Made by a program: the position numbers and the translations under genes. The notes beneath the pieces are model-generated. The model was not told the DNA's origin. It worked only from the letters and a program-made list of their open reading frames with translations, and made no database searches. Shown one piece after another: positions 1 to 12,249 of a stretch of 64,000 bases of DNA (position 1 is the stretch's first letter; every line of letters begins with the position of its first letter). The stretch is from Utricularia gibba (lineage: Eukaryota; Streptophyta; Magnoliopsida; Lamiales; Lentibulariaceae): the NCBI GenBank assembly GCA_002189035.1, contig CM007992.1, positions 2,604,001 through 2,668,000 on the forward strand, read 5' to 3'.

Positions 1-557
1 TGGAGAGGCTTGCTCGGATTGTTCATAACGTTGCTGCTACTAGAAGTGTGATCATAACCGACTTTTGGCTTTCGAAACGAATGGCTTGAAGAAGTGATCT
101 CTGAGCATTGCTCCTGAGCAGAAAGACTTAAACCCAACTCACTGTTATAATTTCCAGAGTTGATGCTTTGCTCCCCGAGTATCCATTCATACTTTTCAGT
201 ATGGTGTTGTGCAGCAGCCATGAAATTATTGAAGCCAGAGTCAAGAGGTAAGGCTCCACAACAGTAATCTGTAGTGTCAACTGGACAATTCCCTAAACAA
301 GAGTTACTCTCAACATTGTTGGTTGGGCAATCAAATGGATAAGCAGGAGCACCAGCAGCAAAACTTTGCTCATTGGTGAAATTGATGAGTTCTTCCTGGA
401 GAGAGGAAGTGGAAGCAAAAACTGGTGGGATTAACTGGTTCTGAACCAGATAATCTGAATAGTCCATTGAAGAATACATGGTCGTGCGAAATGGAGTGTC
501 ATCTGTTTCAACAAAATTTGAAGTAGCTGCTTCTTCTTCTGCAACCCTATAACTCAT
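1..557 (-). CDS. BEL1-like homeodomain transcription factor, N-terminal exon (partial, probable)
   Basis: On the minus strand an open frame of 185 codons runs from an ATG at 555-557 to the window edge with no stop. The protein is Ser/Asn/Thr-rich and disordered in character, as in the N-termini of plant BELL factors. Near its end it has ELGLSLS, then CSEI about five residues later, resembling the ELSLSL...CSEIS segment that precedes the SKY/BELL region in ATH1-type BEL1-like proteins. The SKY, BELL and homeodomain parts would lie outside the window. A 3' splice site (TGCTAG) ends just five bases before the ATG on the minus strand, so a 5'UTR intron is likely, common in this family. BELL factors pair with KNOX proteins to control meristem and flowering genes. 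Family assignment rests on one short motif and composition; another disordered nuclear protein is possible. Confidence 0.5.
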   Translation of the reverse strand, partial: MSYRVAEEEAATSNFVETDDTPFRTTMYSSMDYSDYLVQNQLIPPVFASTSSLQEELINFTNEQSFAAGAPAYPFDCPTNNVESNSCLGNCPVDTTDYCCGALPLDSGFNNFMAAAQHHTEKYEWILGEQSINSGNYNSELGLSLSAQEQCSEITSSSHSFRKPKVGYDHTSSSSNVMNNPSKPL

Positions 558-1300
558 TCCCCTAGCACATTTTACATTGGATGTAAGGTATATTACACAA
601 TCAATGCATATGCTGAGTATGATTCTAATGAAAACAAACTCTTGAGATCGAGAATAAAAAGCAAACCTTTTCGTTTTTGGAGAAGAAAGTAAGATATCTA
701 TCTGCAGGTAACAGAAAAAACTGAATACAGTTTCCACTTGGGGTAGCTCAGCGCTTGCGTTGTGTAGCTGGCTTGAAGAAGAAGAAGAAGAATAATGGAG
801 AGGTTGATACTTTTGATGATAACTATATGTAGGAAATCCCTGGTTACCCTTTCTTCCCAAACAGTCTACTGTATCATCAAAACCCAAAAAGGCTGTAAAA
901 AGTGAGATTTCGAAATTCTCCTCTCATGCACAAAACTAGCAGCAGCAGGTGCAAGTCCGCTCATTCAACTCAACCCCACCATTCGTGAGAAGGCTATAGA
1001 ACAAAGGATGAAGGGACAGAGGGGGGAGAAATGTGATTTTGTATATTCACCTGCACAAGAAAAAATGCAACGCCCAAGGAACAGAAAAAACAGAACCTGA
1101 TCTGATTGCCACCAGACTCACTCTGTTTCTTTCTTATAAGGCTATGTGTCCATGGCTCATAATGACCAGTGGGTTCCATTCACAACCGTGGGATTTTGAA
1201 ACTATGGCATCCATGGAACAAAGTTACTGTTGAGAAGCAGGGCCAAAATGGTCCCCTCCCCCCGTGCAGATCTGTGGAAGGAGGGAGGTGGGTGTGAATC
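558..1300 (-). promoter_or_regulatory. Presumed 5' leader, 5'UTR intron and promoter of the BEL1-like gene
   Basis: This stretch lies directly upstream of the minus-strand start codon. On the minus strand it contains a TTC-rich run (about 778-793) and an acceptor-like pyrimidine tract before the ATG. Short open frames here show no protein family resemblance. I see no clear TATA box that fixes a transcription start. Confidence 0.3.
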
Positions 1301-4300
1301 ATGGACCCGTCCTTTTTATTGCACGGGATTCAGTGAGAGGCAGAGCCACGATTGGAAAAATTGGTGGGTGGGTATGAAAAATACGTGATCCTGCAGATTC
1401 TTTCATTTCTGTTGCAGCTTTTTCAGCCTCCACGTCTCTCTCTATCTCTATCTCTTGTAGAGATCCACTTTTCAAGGTCATGTGCATGGCTACTACCCCA
1501 TGGTGAACGCAAGCAGAAAACAAATAAAAAAGATATGGTAAACAGGTATGACAGCAAAAGGAAAATGCTATAGTTATGGCTGCCTGAATGAAACAAGCAA
1601 GTTATGGCAAGTTGATGGAAATGAAAACTGTTTCACCAGCAGTGTACTTCAGTCTCTGCATCGCAATTCATTGAGTGAAGCGAGAAGGCATATTGTGAAA
1701 CAGGATAAAGACGCATAGATGGAGTTAATGCAAGGAACATGAGGAAGGTGGATGAATAGTAGCCATTCCAATGATGATGCAAGCAAAATTGGATCCGTGT
1801 CTGAGAGATCTTTGACGAACGTACATGCGCTCATCTCCATGCACAAGCAATTCCCATTTCTCCCCTCCCCTTCTGTCTTTGGTGAAAATGCTGCTATATG
1901 TAGATGTTGAGCTATCACCATCCCTCTGCACAGTGTTCAACACAATCATTTATAATTGTGCACAGTACCCACAATGGTATCTTTGCAATGCAACGCCATC
2001 ACTTCGTTAATGTTTCTTCTTTTTCTTCTTCCTCAGAGTCGTTTTTTCTCTTGTTAAAAAGTAGTGTAGTTAGCTTGAGTACGGACACCCCGGAGTTCTT
2101 GTGCTTGTGAACTGGGAGTTGGCTGCCGCTGAACAGCGAATTCGATAGACAGGAGGAAGCTCGGGAAGGAGAGCGGGAGGCATAGGGTGGTAGTAGAGTG
2201 CAAGTTCAAATAGTGTTTTGAGCTACTTTTACAGTAGAGTTCCGTTTTGAAATTATTATCTTCGACACATAGATAACGTGACTAGACCAATTATGTTAAT
2301 ATGAACATTTTCTATTACTTTTATGAAAAATTATTTTATATTAAATAACAATTTTTAATCATATGTTTAATAAATATTGATATTTAGTATGATAAGTTAG
2401 ATTTCTAAACGATTTTGTTATTAAAGTTCCTGTTCATGATAAAAATACAAATCCATCTACTAGATGGGCTATATTAATTCTATGATTGTAAATCACATAT
2501 TACTCTTTTAATTCAAAAAAAAGTTGCTTCAATTATTTTTTTATTAGTATTTTGGTTGTTTCTTTAGAATGATACCAGATGATTCTTTGAGTATCATTTG
2601 ATGCTTCAGTGATTTTATTTTTCTTTTCCTCTACCCAATATATGATAAGCATATGCATTCAAAGATAAAAGATAGAGTTGAAGGTCTTGGAATATGAATA
2701 CAAAAAGGAATTCCTATGGACTTTTTTGGAGAGGTTTAATAAGGTACTACTGAATATCTCTCTTATTTTGAAGGAAAAGATAAGAAAAGCTAGAGATTAT
2801 GAGAAAATGATTAAACCCATGTGATCTAGGCAAAAATCACATGTATACCAAATATGTCATCTTGTATGATACCTTAGTAGCAACATCAAGGAGAGAGAGT
2901 GAAAAATTGCAATCAAGATTAGACTAGTGGACACCTCCAAGGAACTTAATGTATCTAAGCGATAAAAGACTTCTTGGGTTCTCAAGAAAAATCTATGCCC
3001 AAAGATCATGAATCTTTTAGACGAAGAAAGGGGCATGGAAATTATGTAAGTTTCATCAGACCGCAACTTGTAACTCTCATGAATATGCCGTGTCTTCTAT
3101 GAATTTAAAATAGCTTTTAAAATGAGGACTACTAATGGTTTTTGCAATAAGAAGGGTGCCTAAGGAAGGTAGCAGAAAAAATGATGTGGGATAACCTCCA
3201 AGGACCCCCACAAATAAGTCGCCTCACATGGAGCACCCCAAGGAGAGGAAGAGATTAAAGTGAGAAGGTCCAATAGGTGAACCAAAAGATAATCGAAAAG
3301 GAAGAGTGTATGAACCACAACCAACTAACCTCCTAGAACCTATGCACAAGCTATCCTATCATTGAGAGATCAATATAGTAGTGTGGTTGAAAGAGGTATA
3401 AACCATGTTTGCTTCTTTCTTTCAAGTATACCTACATTCTTAATGTGTTCTCATTGGACACTTACTATTATGCGGTTATAACCCTTTTATTTCAAGAATA
3501 ATATTATTTTCTTTATAGGGGTTATGATACCTAATAACATATATCTTCTTAATAGTGTTAGGATATAAAATTAACATGTTTAGTAGTGAAATTAAATGTT
3601 TTCAATTAGATTTTTGAATATTTTTGAATTTTTTGTATTATTATATTTTTATGTATAAATATTCACTAAATTGATGATTTTAGTCTATCTTATATTTTCT
3701 CTAAGTTTAACAGTACTATCTTAGACAAATCAAGTATAATTTAAATACACTAAATTGATAGCATATGAGATGAAACTAGAATGAGAAAGATGGATATGAC
3801 AAAGAAACAATTTACTATTAGTCAGAACTAGAAAAAATTGAAAATGGATGAAAGATGATTGAATTTTAGAGAATTGATATCTACAGGAAAACAAGAAAAT
3901 GAAAGAAATACAAGAAGTTCAAGAAGGAGAAAGAGGATATAAAATTAAAAGAAGATATAATTATCAAGAAATTTAGAAAGGAATATGAAGAAGAATTTTT
4001 CACATATACCCAAGACTTAGAAGAGATAGAGTTTGAAGAACAAAGAAGAGCAACCTCAACTCAAGAAAGATTCAAGAAACTGATTTCAATAAATATTCTT
4101 CTTACTTAGCAGCAATATTACTGAACCAAAACTTGTTTTACTCTTATTTGTAGTATTTGAATATTTCTTTTAGCTTGTAGTTTTATTTTTATGACTACAA
4201 CTATAAATTGATAAGAAATTGAAATTCAAAGGCCAAAACTCATTATCTTTCATTGATGTCTATTTATACACATAGATAGAAATTTTTCTATTATTTAATA

Positions 4301-4425
4301 CAAGATTGTTGCTATTTTTTCCAACCATTTTTGTTGTAAACTTTTCTTCTTTTTCTTTCTTCTGCAATTTTCCAGTTTTGTTACATAAGCTTCCTTTTGG
4401 AGTATTCTACCTTGAACCACAAATA
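1301..4425. other. Intergenic DNA, no gene recognised
   Basis: The part up to about 2,200 is of mixed composition with CT-rich runs near 1,430-1,460. From 2,220 it becomes strongly AT-rich. A purine-rich run at about 3,870-4,080 (many AAGAA units) and a moderately GC stretch at 3,185-3,400 look like decayed repeat DNA, but I recognise no coding domain. Small open frames here have no family-like features. Confidence 0.4.
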
Positions 4426-4428
4426 TTA

Positions 4429-4570
4429 GTGATAAACGAAAAATTTACACGCCATAAATGTAAATCTTGCTATCAAATAAATTTATAACCTAATACACAT
4501 TAAAACATAATACAGTTATGAGCATAGTGATTAGGGTCGAACACGAAGAGCAAGTGCTTGCTATGTGAAA
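4429..4570 (+). repeat. LTR-end-like segment, inverted partner of 7755-7895
   Basis: The segment begins with GTGATAAACG, contains ATCAAATAAATTTATAA, and ends near CACGAAGAGC. The same ordered blocks occur on the opposite strand at 7755-7895. The style (AT-rich block, then a GTCGAAC/CACGAAGAG-like block) resembles the 3' part of plant Ty3/gypsy LTRs. It faces away from the retroelement remnant at 6.1-7.7 kb, so it is either from another copy or from a rearranged element. Confidence 0.5.
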
Positions 4571-6060
4571 GTTGATGCATGAAACTAGTTTCACGTTGGT
4601 AAAATTGGTCTTAGCTAGAACTAAGGCAGAACTAAAACGAAATACAGTAAAGAAAAGTAATAAGTTTTGGAGCTCGGTTGTTTCTGAAATGGAATGGGTG
4701 ATGCCTTGAGACTCCTAGGGGATGTATGCTCATCATTAAACAAGCTCATACAAACCGCAAATCATACAACTATCTCACAAGGTCTAGGTCTACTCGCACT
4801 CTTGTTTTTCCCCCTAATCTTTGGTCTACCTCTAATTAGGGTTCTTAAGTTGGGTTTCACTACTTCCCCCTCCTGGATCTATCCTAGTTTGTTAAGGAAG
4901 TGGTGTGACTTATGGATATTTAGATTTAAAGATTGATTAACATGTTTCTCCCCTTTTCACCCCAAGGCACCCCTAAGTACTTAGCCACTCATACTTGAGA
5001 CAAATGAAAATAGAAAAGAAAACATCATTCACAATGCATTCCTGTCTCAGTTGACTACTAGAAGATAAACAAGCATAAAACTGAAATGTTCGATAGAAAG
5101 CTAGAAAACGTCGCTAGCTAATCTTAGCTAGGAGTAATAATTCTTGGAAAATAGAAAATAATCTTCAAACATGAGCTTAGTTCCTGTTCGTCTTCCTCCT
5201 TCCTCCTTAGAAAACCTTCTCCAGAAAGTTGTTCGTGAGTCTCCAAATGCAGAGACTAGACATTTAGGTTCAAAATGCAGGAATTGAAAGAGTGCCAGTG
5301 TGCAAGACGGGTAATCACTCAAGCATACATGTGAATTTCATCAAAATAAGTGACTTCAAAGATTAAATAAGCTAACATAACATAGTTAGATTTTCAAAGA
5401 GATACTAGTGGTCTCTTTTCATTTCTTCCTCTCTTCACCTTTTTTTTTTTCATTTTGTACAGAGATCAAGAGTAGGGAAAGTTCAAGCTTAACTCAGGCA
5501 ATTTTCGCTCCCCTCCTTTGTATATGAAGTGTGGGCCAATCACTCCTCTCCTTATTTCTCCTGAGGGTTTCCTACTCCTCTGAGTAATTCTCGTAACCTC
5601 CCTTCTCTCTTTACTCTGTTGTCTACGCATGCTTTTTAATTGTGTGTTGCTTTTCAAGACATGGGATTTCGTCACTTTTTTTTATGATGATGCTTTTGTG
5701 ACCCCCTCTTTTTTTTTCCATCTCTCTATAAGCCTTTCGACCACCAATATCCATGAAAGAACCAAATATGCCAGCTTGCACAAAAAAATCTCGATTGCAC
5801 AAATCTGAATTCGTCACACATGTTGCTACCTCACAAAGATAAGTAGGTTAAAAGTCATGCTCACAGGTGTACAAATGGTTAAAACAAAATTCATGCATCC
5901 TGTGCTTCATGAAAAGCATCATGCATGCATATGAAAACTCCTCAAATAGCTTGCAAAATTCTCCTGATCTTAGTACCGAACTACTAAATTACTCCTAACT
6001 TAGACTAACACCCTAAAATAAAAATAAAAATAAAAATAAAACTAAGACAATGCAGCGATG
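4571..6060. repeat. Retroelement-derived non-coding DNA
   Basis: This stretch lies between the inverted LTR-like segment and the coding remnant of the Athila-like element. It contains a T-run (5442-5451) and a short AAAAT tandem array at about 6014-6041 (roughly five units). No protein domain is visible; the open frames are not conserved-looking. It is probably LTR and 3' non-coding sequence of the decayed element. Confidence 0.35.
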
Positions 6061-6099
6061 TTACTTGGTCAAGGAGGAATCCTTCACTCCCTGTTTTAG

Positions 6100-7018
6100 T
6101 TACTTCACTTCTCTTACCAAATTTCCAAGCCTATCATATATCATGTCAATCCTTTTAGTGCAGTAGAAAACTTTCTCGTTCCTTTGGGTCATGGCTGTCT
6201 GATTAAGGGTTTTTCCCTTTTCTTTCAATGGAGGTGCCTCCCCAAAAAGTCCTGCAATAGACTTAAAAACAGATCCACTTCCTCGTGCACGAATTAGTCC
6301 AGCAGTTTTAAGAAAATGAGCATTAAGAGGGGCTAACTTTGTTTCTGCATGCAAAAATTCCAACTCAGAAATTTTATCAGAGCATAACCTTTGACAAACA
6401 AATCACATTTGTACAGAGAATTAAATCCTAAGGCCCTACCAAATAGCACAACATAAACAAGCAAGTTAACATTTCGCATAGCAGGGTTTGTAAATAAATC
6501 AGCTTTCATCCCTTTGGATTTAAATTCTATTGCATGTTGATCAGTTAAAATTTCATAAAACTCTTCAGCATCAAAATCATCAGGATAATCAAACAATGAG
6601 GTAGCAAATTCATGGGACTCAACATGCTGTTCTGTACAAAAACCTAAAGCTACATTCCATTCAACAATTGATAATGGGAAATTCTTTCCTAGAATTTAAA
6701 CGTGATGGCTGATGGTGCAAGCATAGTTTCTGGTTTCTCATAACAAAAGGTACAAGCAAATTCATACATTAATTCAACATAAGAACGACGGTTCAAATCA
6801 CATAAAGCAAGCAACACATAATCCTTTAAAATTGAATGAACTTCAATAACTATGCCCAATTCTACCAATATTTCGAAATCTATGACCCTATAAGGCAGCA
6901 CCCTTGCCCCTTTTACCTCATTGTACTTGGCTGTAAATTCTTCTTTATCAAAGTATAGGTACTTGAGATTGAGCATTTCTGCATGTTGCTTGAAGTAGGG
7001 GATGCCCTTGCTGGTCAT
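6100..7018 (-). pseudogene. Ty3/gypsy-associated additional ORF (plant retrotransposon protein), broken
   Basis: Three minus-strand frames, 7018-6689, 6596-6333 and 6363-6100, join by stops and shifts into one degenerate protein. The middle part has DYPDDFDAEEFYE followed later by NPAMRNVNLLVYVVLFGR, which matches the pattern of the plant retrotransposon extra ORF found after pol in Athila-type elements (a DY...EFW/Y segment, then a short IRNP..R..H..L...IFGR segment). The order on the minus strand is pol remnant first (7670-7191), then this ORF, as in Athila-type elements. The reading frame is interrupted at several points, so it cannot be functional. Confidence 0.6.
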
Positions 7019-7190
7019 TTTTCGCTATGATTTCTCCTTCTTATCAGGTACACATCAAAACAAAATAACTCCTAGCTTAGTCTAAAAGTGCAAAATAAAA
7101 TGTCAGGAAAATAAAACTAACTGAAATTAAACTTGGGTTGCCTCCCAAGAGCGTCCCTATTTCCAGTCCTGGACTAGACTTTCTTTGAGG

Positions 7191-7670
7191 CTACGTTTTT
7201 GTTGTATCATTCAATACCATATCATCAGCAACGTCATGGGCCTCATTCTCAAGAGTTTTGCAAGAATTGTTCAACATTTTGAATACTCCATCTTTGCATC
7301 TCCTCCACCAATATGGATCATCCCACACGTTAGATTTTTCATCATTGAAATACATGTTCTTTTCATTGCATTCATCTCCAATTGGTACAATTCCTGCAGC
7401 AATGAAATTAACAATATCAGTAGAACCTTGTTCCCAAGTTATAGTCTTACTTAGGAGTAATTTTTCATCGGGATATGTTTCTCCAACCATGTAAATATCT
7501 TCAAATCCATCAATTTTCCTAAAATAATTAACACAAACATTCTCCCCTTCAACATTATCCAAAATTTCTTTTAAATCTTGGATGAATCCTTCAATCAATG
7601 TTGATTCTTGGTCCAAGATAAGACTAACCTTGGAATTTTTCTTCTCAACATCGACCAAAACCTGTTTCAT
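7191..7670 (-). pseudogene. Ty3/gypsy pol fragment (RNase H-integrase linker region)
   Basis: The 159-residue minus-strand frame contains the series YPDEKLL, DIVNFIAAG and VWDDPYWWRRCKDGV. These align in order and spacing with the FPDE.LF, DIVNYLV.G and YFWDDPYLFK...DQIIRR landmarks that link RNase H to the zinc-binding start of integrase in Athila-type pol. The conserved CVP/H2C2 finger that should follow is gone. The frame itself is open, but the rest of pol is missing upstream and downstream, so this is a fragment. Confidence 0.65.
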
Positions 7671-7754
7671 GTGAGCTAGAGAAGGCTTGAAATTCCCATA
7701 TTTATCTAAGACTTACTGTTATCCCGAATTATGCATTTACTAAAACACTTAGTA

Positions 7755-7895
7755 AGTACAAGCTCTTCGTGATTGACCCCGACATCCACTATATAAGTTT
7801 TTTAAATTTGTATTTTATGTAGATTATGGCTTATAAATTTATTTGATAACAGAATTTCTATTTTTTCAACGACATTAGGAATTTCCGTTTATCAC
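7755..7895 (-). repeat. LTR-end-like segment, inverted partner of 4429-4570
   Basis: Read on the minus strand it starts GTGATAAACGG, continues through TTATCAAATAAATTTATAA and ends in CACGAAGAGC, the same block order as the plus strand at 4429-4570. It sits immediately upstream of the pol fragment in that fragment's own orientation, so it may be the remains of that element's 5' LTR. Confidence 0.5.
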
Positions 7896-8049
7896 ATATC
7901 TAAAGAATATAGTATATCATGTCAAGTATCTTGGGGTTAATGAATATATTGCCCAATCAGGATCATAGAACACACCTAATGTCTTTGTTTCTTCTAGTAA
8001 ATAGAATAATTCTTTGTCAAATGTCTTTCTCATGTATTTTGTTATCTAA

Positions 8050-11000
8050 TTTGCTACATGACAATGTTTTTTGAGAGGTTTTTTTATATATTGAATAAGT
8101 GCATGTACATATTAAGATAGGTTATGCTAAGAGAATCCTAAGTACAAGAGACATCGTCCTCACCAATCTTTGATATTATAGTGGCAATTCAATATCTTTT
8201 CCCAATTCAATATCTTTTCCTAGATTCTCTAGAATTCCTTTGGTAATGGAACTAGTTGGCCATCACTCTCAGATAAGTTTAAATCCTTAATGATAGATGT
8301 TGCACATTCTATTTGAGAGATAAATATATCTATTTTATTTCTGAAAATCTTTAACTCGAGATAGTACTTGGATTCTTCCAAGACATTGATTTGAATCAAT
8401 CATCGAGTGTAGTCTTTATCGTTTGAATTTCTTCAAGTAAATTTCTTGCATGTAGTAATTAAACATAAATCAATAGAACAATAATTTTCTTACCACATCT
8501 CTTGTAGAATATACAAGGGTCAAGTTGACTTTGTATATAATCGATAGTTTTCAGCTTTGAGGCAAGCTCCTTGTTTCATTTTCTTGAGGCTTACTTTAGT
8601 TCATAAATTGGTTTGAATAGCTTACAAACTTTAGTAGCCACAGGATAGTTTGGTGGACATTTCATGTAAACCTCTTCTTTTGGTTTATGAAACTAGTTAT
8701 GTGCTCCAACTAGTGCCGATACTATCCTTACACTTGTGCCCTTGGCAATAGGCAAGAAACTGTATTTAAAATCTTATCCTTTCATTTACCAATAACCTTG
8801 AATTACCAATATTGACTTTCTCCTTTCGAATGTGCCATTTGAATTTAGTTTACTTGTAAACCCACTTGCTCCCTACTAGGTTTTGATTTGGAGGAGGATC
8901 CACTAGAATCAATGTCTTATTATCCTCCAAAGCTTTATCTTCGATTTTCATGATCAATCTTCATTGTGGATCTTCTGGTACCTCTTCAAATATATTGGGT
9001 TTCTATTATGTAGAATTTCAATCATCTAATGTGCATACGTAACATGCATCCAATGAGCCTTTATAATTTGCCTCTAACTTCTTCTTACAATGGACTCCTC
9101 TAGAGGTGACCCGATCATGTCATTTTGATCATTTGAATTATTGTTTAATGCCTCTATGTTTTACAATATGAGGTTTGATTGAGATGGTTCACATAAATAT
9201 TTTGATTCTACATCATGTTGTAGTCTAGGGTCTTCTTCAAACACTTGAGAGTCCAATAATGGTATCATCCTAAAATCCTCATTTATAGCATTGCAGGATT
9301 TTTAGAGAAAAAATTGCTCATAAAAGATTACATCTTTAGACATCAAATATTTTGTATTCCTTTTTTGGGAGTATATTCTACAAACACTTCTTTTCTCCCT
9401 TTTTTTTTATCAAATTTGTCTTGATTTTTTAAAGGATTTGTGTAGAAATATAGACAACTGAAAGTTTAGCCTCCCAAGGTTGTTTTTGGCAACTTGTTAA
9501 TGATGTGCATTGCAGTCAATTGCACTTCTCCTCATATATATGTAGATGTGATGCACATGGTAGCCCAAGCCCAGCACTAGATAGGCCTAGCTCGATAGAA
9601 GAGGATGCGTTTTAAACCTATGGCTACTAGACAGAGGTGCAGTTTTTGGTTTTGGTTGAAAGGGTTCTTACTTTCCCCCTCGCTGCATTCTTTGATGGGT
9701 GCTTGAATATTGTTGAGATGCGCCGATACCGAATTACTGTGTGTGTTCAGGGTTGGCATGCGACGAGGTGGCGTGGCGTTTCTGGGTGCTACTCATCACT
9801 CACCCTGCTTTTGTGCTGTCGCTTGCTGCCTTTATTGATCCTTTTGATAATTAAGATGGAATCAGTGTAGTGACTTGAGCTGTGTCTCTGTTGGCTTACC
9901 TATCATTTTGGATACTTTGAGCTTGGCAGGCATATGTGCTCAAGCTCATCTATGACTCAAGCTAGTTTTTAACATTTCTTTTAGTATTACGTTGATTGGG
10001 CGAATCCCCATTTTGTTAATTCCTCCCAACGCTACATCAAGATGTATTTGATTGGTACATTAAAGGCCCATGCAACTTCTAAAAGATACTTATGCTTTCT
10101 TTCAACTTGTTCATTCTATTCCGGTATGTATAAGTAGTTGGTGTAATGCAAGATTTCATTTCCTACCAAAAGTTCTTTGAGCTCATTGTTGATATATTCA
10201 CCACCATTTTGCTTTGCACCATTTGATTTGCTTGCCAAATTGTCTTTCTATGATATTGACCAAGTTTTAGATCACAGGTATAATTTTAGACTTGTATTGG
10301 AGCAAGCAAGTCTAAGTTGCTTAGTTAATATCATCCACGACAGTAAGGAATGACCATGTGTTGATGATAGTGGGTACCTTATAGGATCCCCATATATCCA
10401 TATGAATTTTCTCAAAAAATTTTGTAGCGGTGGTTGTACTTACATTAAACCTCAAACATGTTTGTCTATTGCTGTGATAATATTCACAAGAGAGTAAGAG
10501 TTTTTTTATTCTTGGAGGACAGAAAATGCAGCTGCTTTAAAATATTGTCTAGAGCATGTCCCAATCGCATATGCTATAATACAAGTTTGGCAATAGAGGC
10601 ATTAATAAAAAGACTTTAGTGGAAACAAATAAAGAACGGATCCTTGGGATCAACTTGCATCTTATAGACCAAATAGTTTTCTAACTATACTTCATTAGTT
10701 TACCTTTTCTTTTGATTTTCCTAAGCTTTTGGTTCTGAAAAACAAAATTATTTGCAGTAAATAGGTACATCATATTGTTTTCTCTTAGTAACCTGGGAAA
10801 TGATATAGGATTTTTGTTGAATCCTAGAAGGTAAGGCACTTATGTCATTTTGATCTCCTCATTGATAGTGATTAAAGATTAATGATACAGTTTCTTTACT
10901 TGATATGTGCACATGACTGATAGAATGCTCATCTTACTCTTCAACCTTCGTATGCATTGAGTTATAGGTATAATCATTGGCTTTTAGATTGATGATTTTC

Positions 11001-11300
11001 TTTAATTGGCCCTTCCATACCTTGCTCCAATTTTCATTGTGTGTTTCTAGAAGCGATTTGAGACCTTGTGAATCAAAAAACATGCATCTTGGATATGTCC
11101 CTCAAGCTGAAAAAAGATGCATTTCCAATGCACTTTTTGGTTGAGTTGATGATCTCCCTTTTCCCAGTTTTTCTTTTCACTAGGCTCAAGCCTTCTTTTA
11201 CTTTGTATGATAATAATACTATGCTGCATTTGTTTGTTCATGGACTTAGTTATATGCTTTTATTTCTTTGTAATTAGTACAATAAATAGAACATCATTAA
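8050..11300 (-). mobile_element. Ty1/copia retrotransposon remnant
   Basis: On the minus strand, from high to low coordinates, copia landmarks appear in correct order. A gag-like zinc-knuckle region lies at about 11,150-11,080 (C..., GH, C spacing partly kept). An integrase core at about 10,230-10,050 has NGGEYINNELKE and later NEQVERKH. The segment LTAMHIINKLPKTTLGG lies at about 9,530-9,450, then DVIFYE near 9,330. A reverse-transcriptase start (VDPPPNQNLVGSKWVYK) lies at about 8,920-8,850. Stops and shifts interrupt every domain. A stretch of roughly 500 bp (about 9,545-10,050) splits the integrase. LTRs were not delimited. Confidence 0.7.
9545..10050. mobile_element. Possible nested insertion splitting the copia integrase
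   Basis: In intact copia integrase the ERKH...A segment and the LTA.HIIN.LP segment are only tens of residues apart; here they are separated by about 500 bp of unrelated, somewhat more GC-rich sequence. No terminal repeats, target duplication or coding domain could be fixed by eye. The exact ends are uncertain, and gradual decay rather than insertion remains possible. Confidence 0.35.
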
Positions 11301-11840
11301 TGGAAGGGATTGTTTTCATGAGAATAATTTGACTATGTAACCTTAAACTTAAGACTTAATCCTAGAAGTCAAATTTCTAGAGTATTATATCTTATAGAGA
11401 AACATTGTGGCCAACCCATCTAAGATCAAAGTCATCCTCAATGAGGGATTCGAGTTTTCAAAGGGAGACTAGTTTACTAGAATAGGTTTATATCCATATT
11501 AGTAGATAAAGAGTTATAGGAAATGTAATGTTAGAATGTGATGATGAATCTTAGAAAACCTTTTCAACCCTCAAAGAATTTGGCAAAGCTCATCCCAAGT
11601 CAGCCCTTAGAGGTGTACATGGTCATTTCTAAGATTGCAATGTAATGGATGATATTTCTACATACATCCCAAGTCGATTTATTATGTGAACATAAGCTTA
11701 AAGCCCATTAAGACTCACTACTCTAGTAGAGAAAAATGATCTTGGTAGGAAAGATGGCTACAACCAAATTAACACCATACTTTTGAGGGCTATGACTGAA
11801 AGTGCTAACCAATCTCCCCCTCACATTGATCCTATCCAAC
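11301..11840. other. Intergenic DNA, nothing recognised
   Basis: This stretch lies between the minus-strand copia remnant and the plus-strand gypsy scrap. I see no open frame or repeat that I can assign. Confidence 0.3.
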
Positions 11841-11989
11841 ACTGAAGTTTATAAGAGCAAGCAAAAGATTCGTAGAAGGTAGTACTCTTGACATTGAGTT
11901 GGTGGTAAGGAAGGGCATAAAGGCTTAGGTAATACTAGACTTGTTGAAATGGCATATGAGGCTTCAATTAACTTATAATTGAATCTATA

Positions 11990-12230
11990 GCATTTGCAAA
12001 ATGATAGTTCCATCTTTATAAGAATTTGGAGGTGCAATTATTTGGGAATCCTCTAATGAGTTCCTTATTTAGGTGTTTGTGACATTCCATTACTACCTAA
12101 CTAACAATACTATGAAGTACAAAACTCTCTTATCGAGCCTTGACATAGCCAAAGAGGTTTAAATCTCTAGAATCCAAGTGCAAATGGACTTGGACCTAGC
12201 ATACACTATCTCCTTGGGCTATGTTTTTAT
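11990..12230 (+). pseudogene. Ty3/gypsy RNase H fragment
   Basis: On the plus strand, about 12,095-12,160, a frame reads LTNNTMKYKTLLSSLDIAKEV. This matches the plant gypsy RNase H segment in which (A/S)TNNEAEYEALI.GL..AKE carries an active-site Glu. Here that Glu appears to be replaced (T-M-K for E-A-E) and a stop follows soon after. It is a short, dead scrap of a different element and orientation from the copia remnant on its left. Confidence 0.5.
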
Positions 12231-12249
12231 GTTCGATCATTCACTAGCA

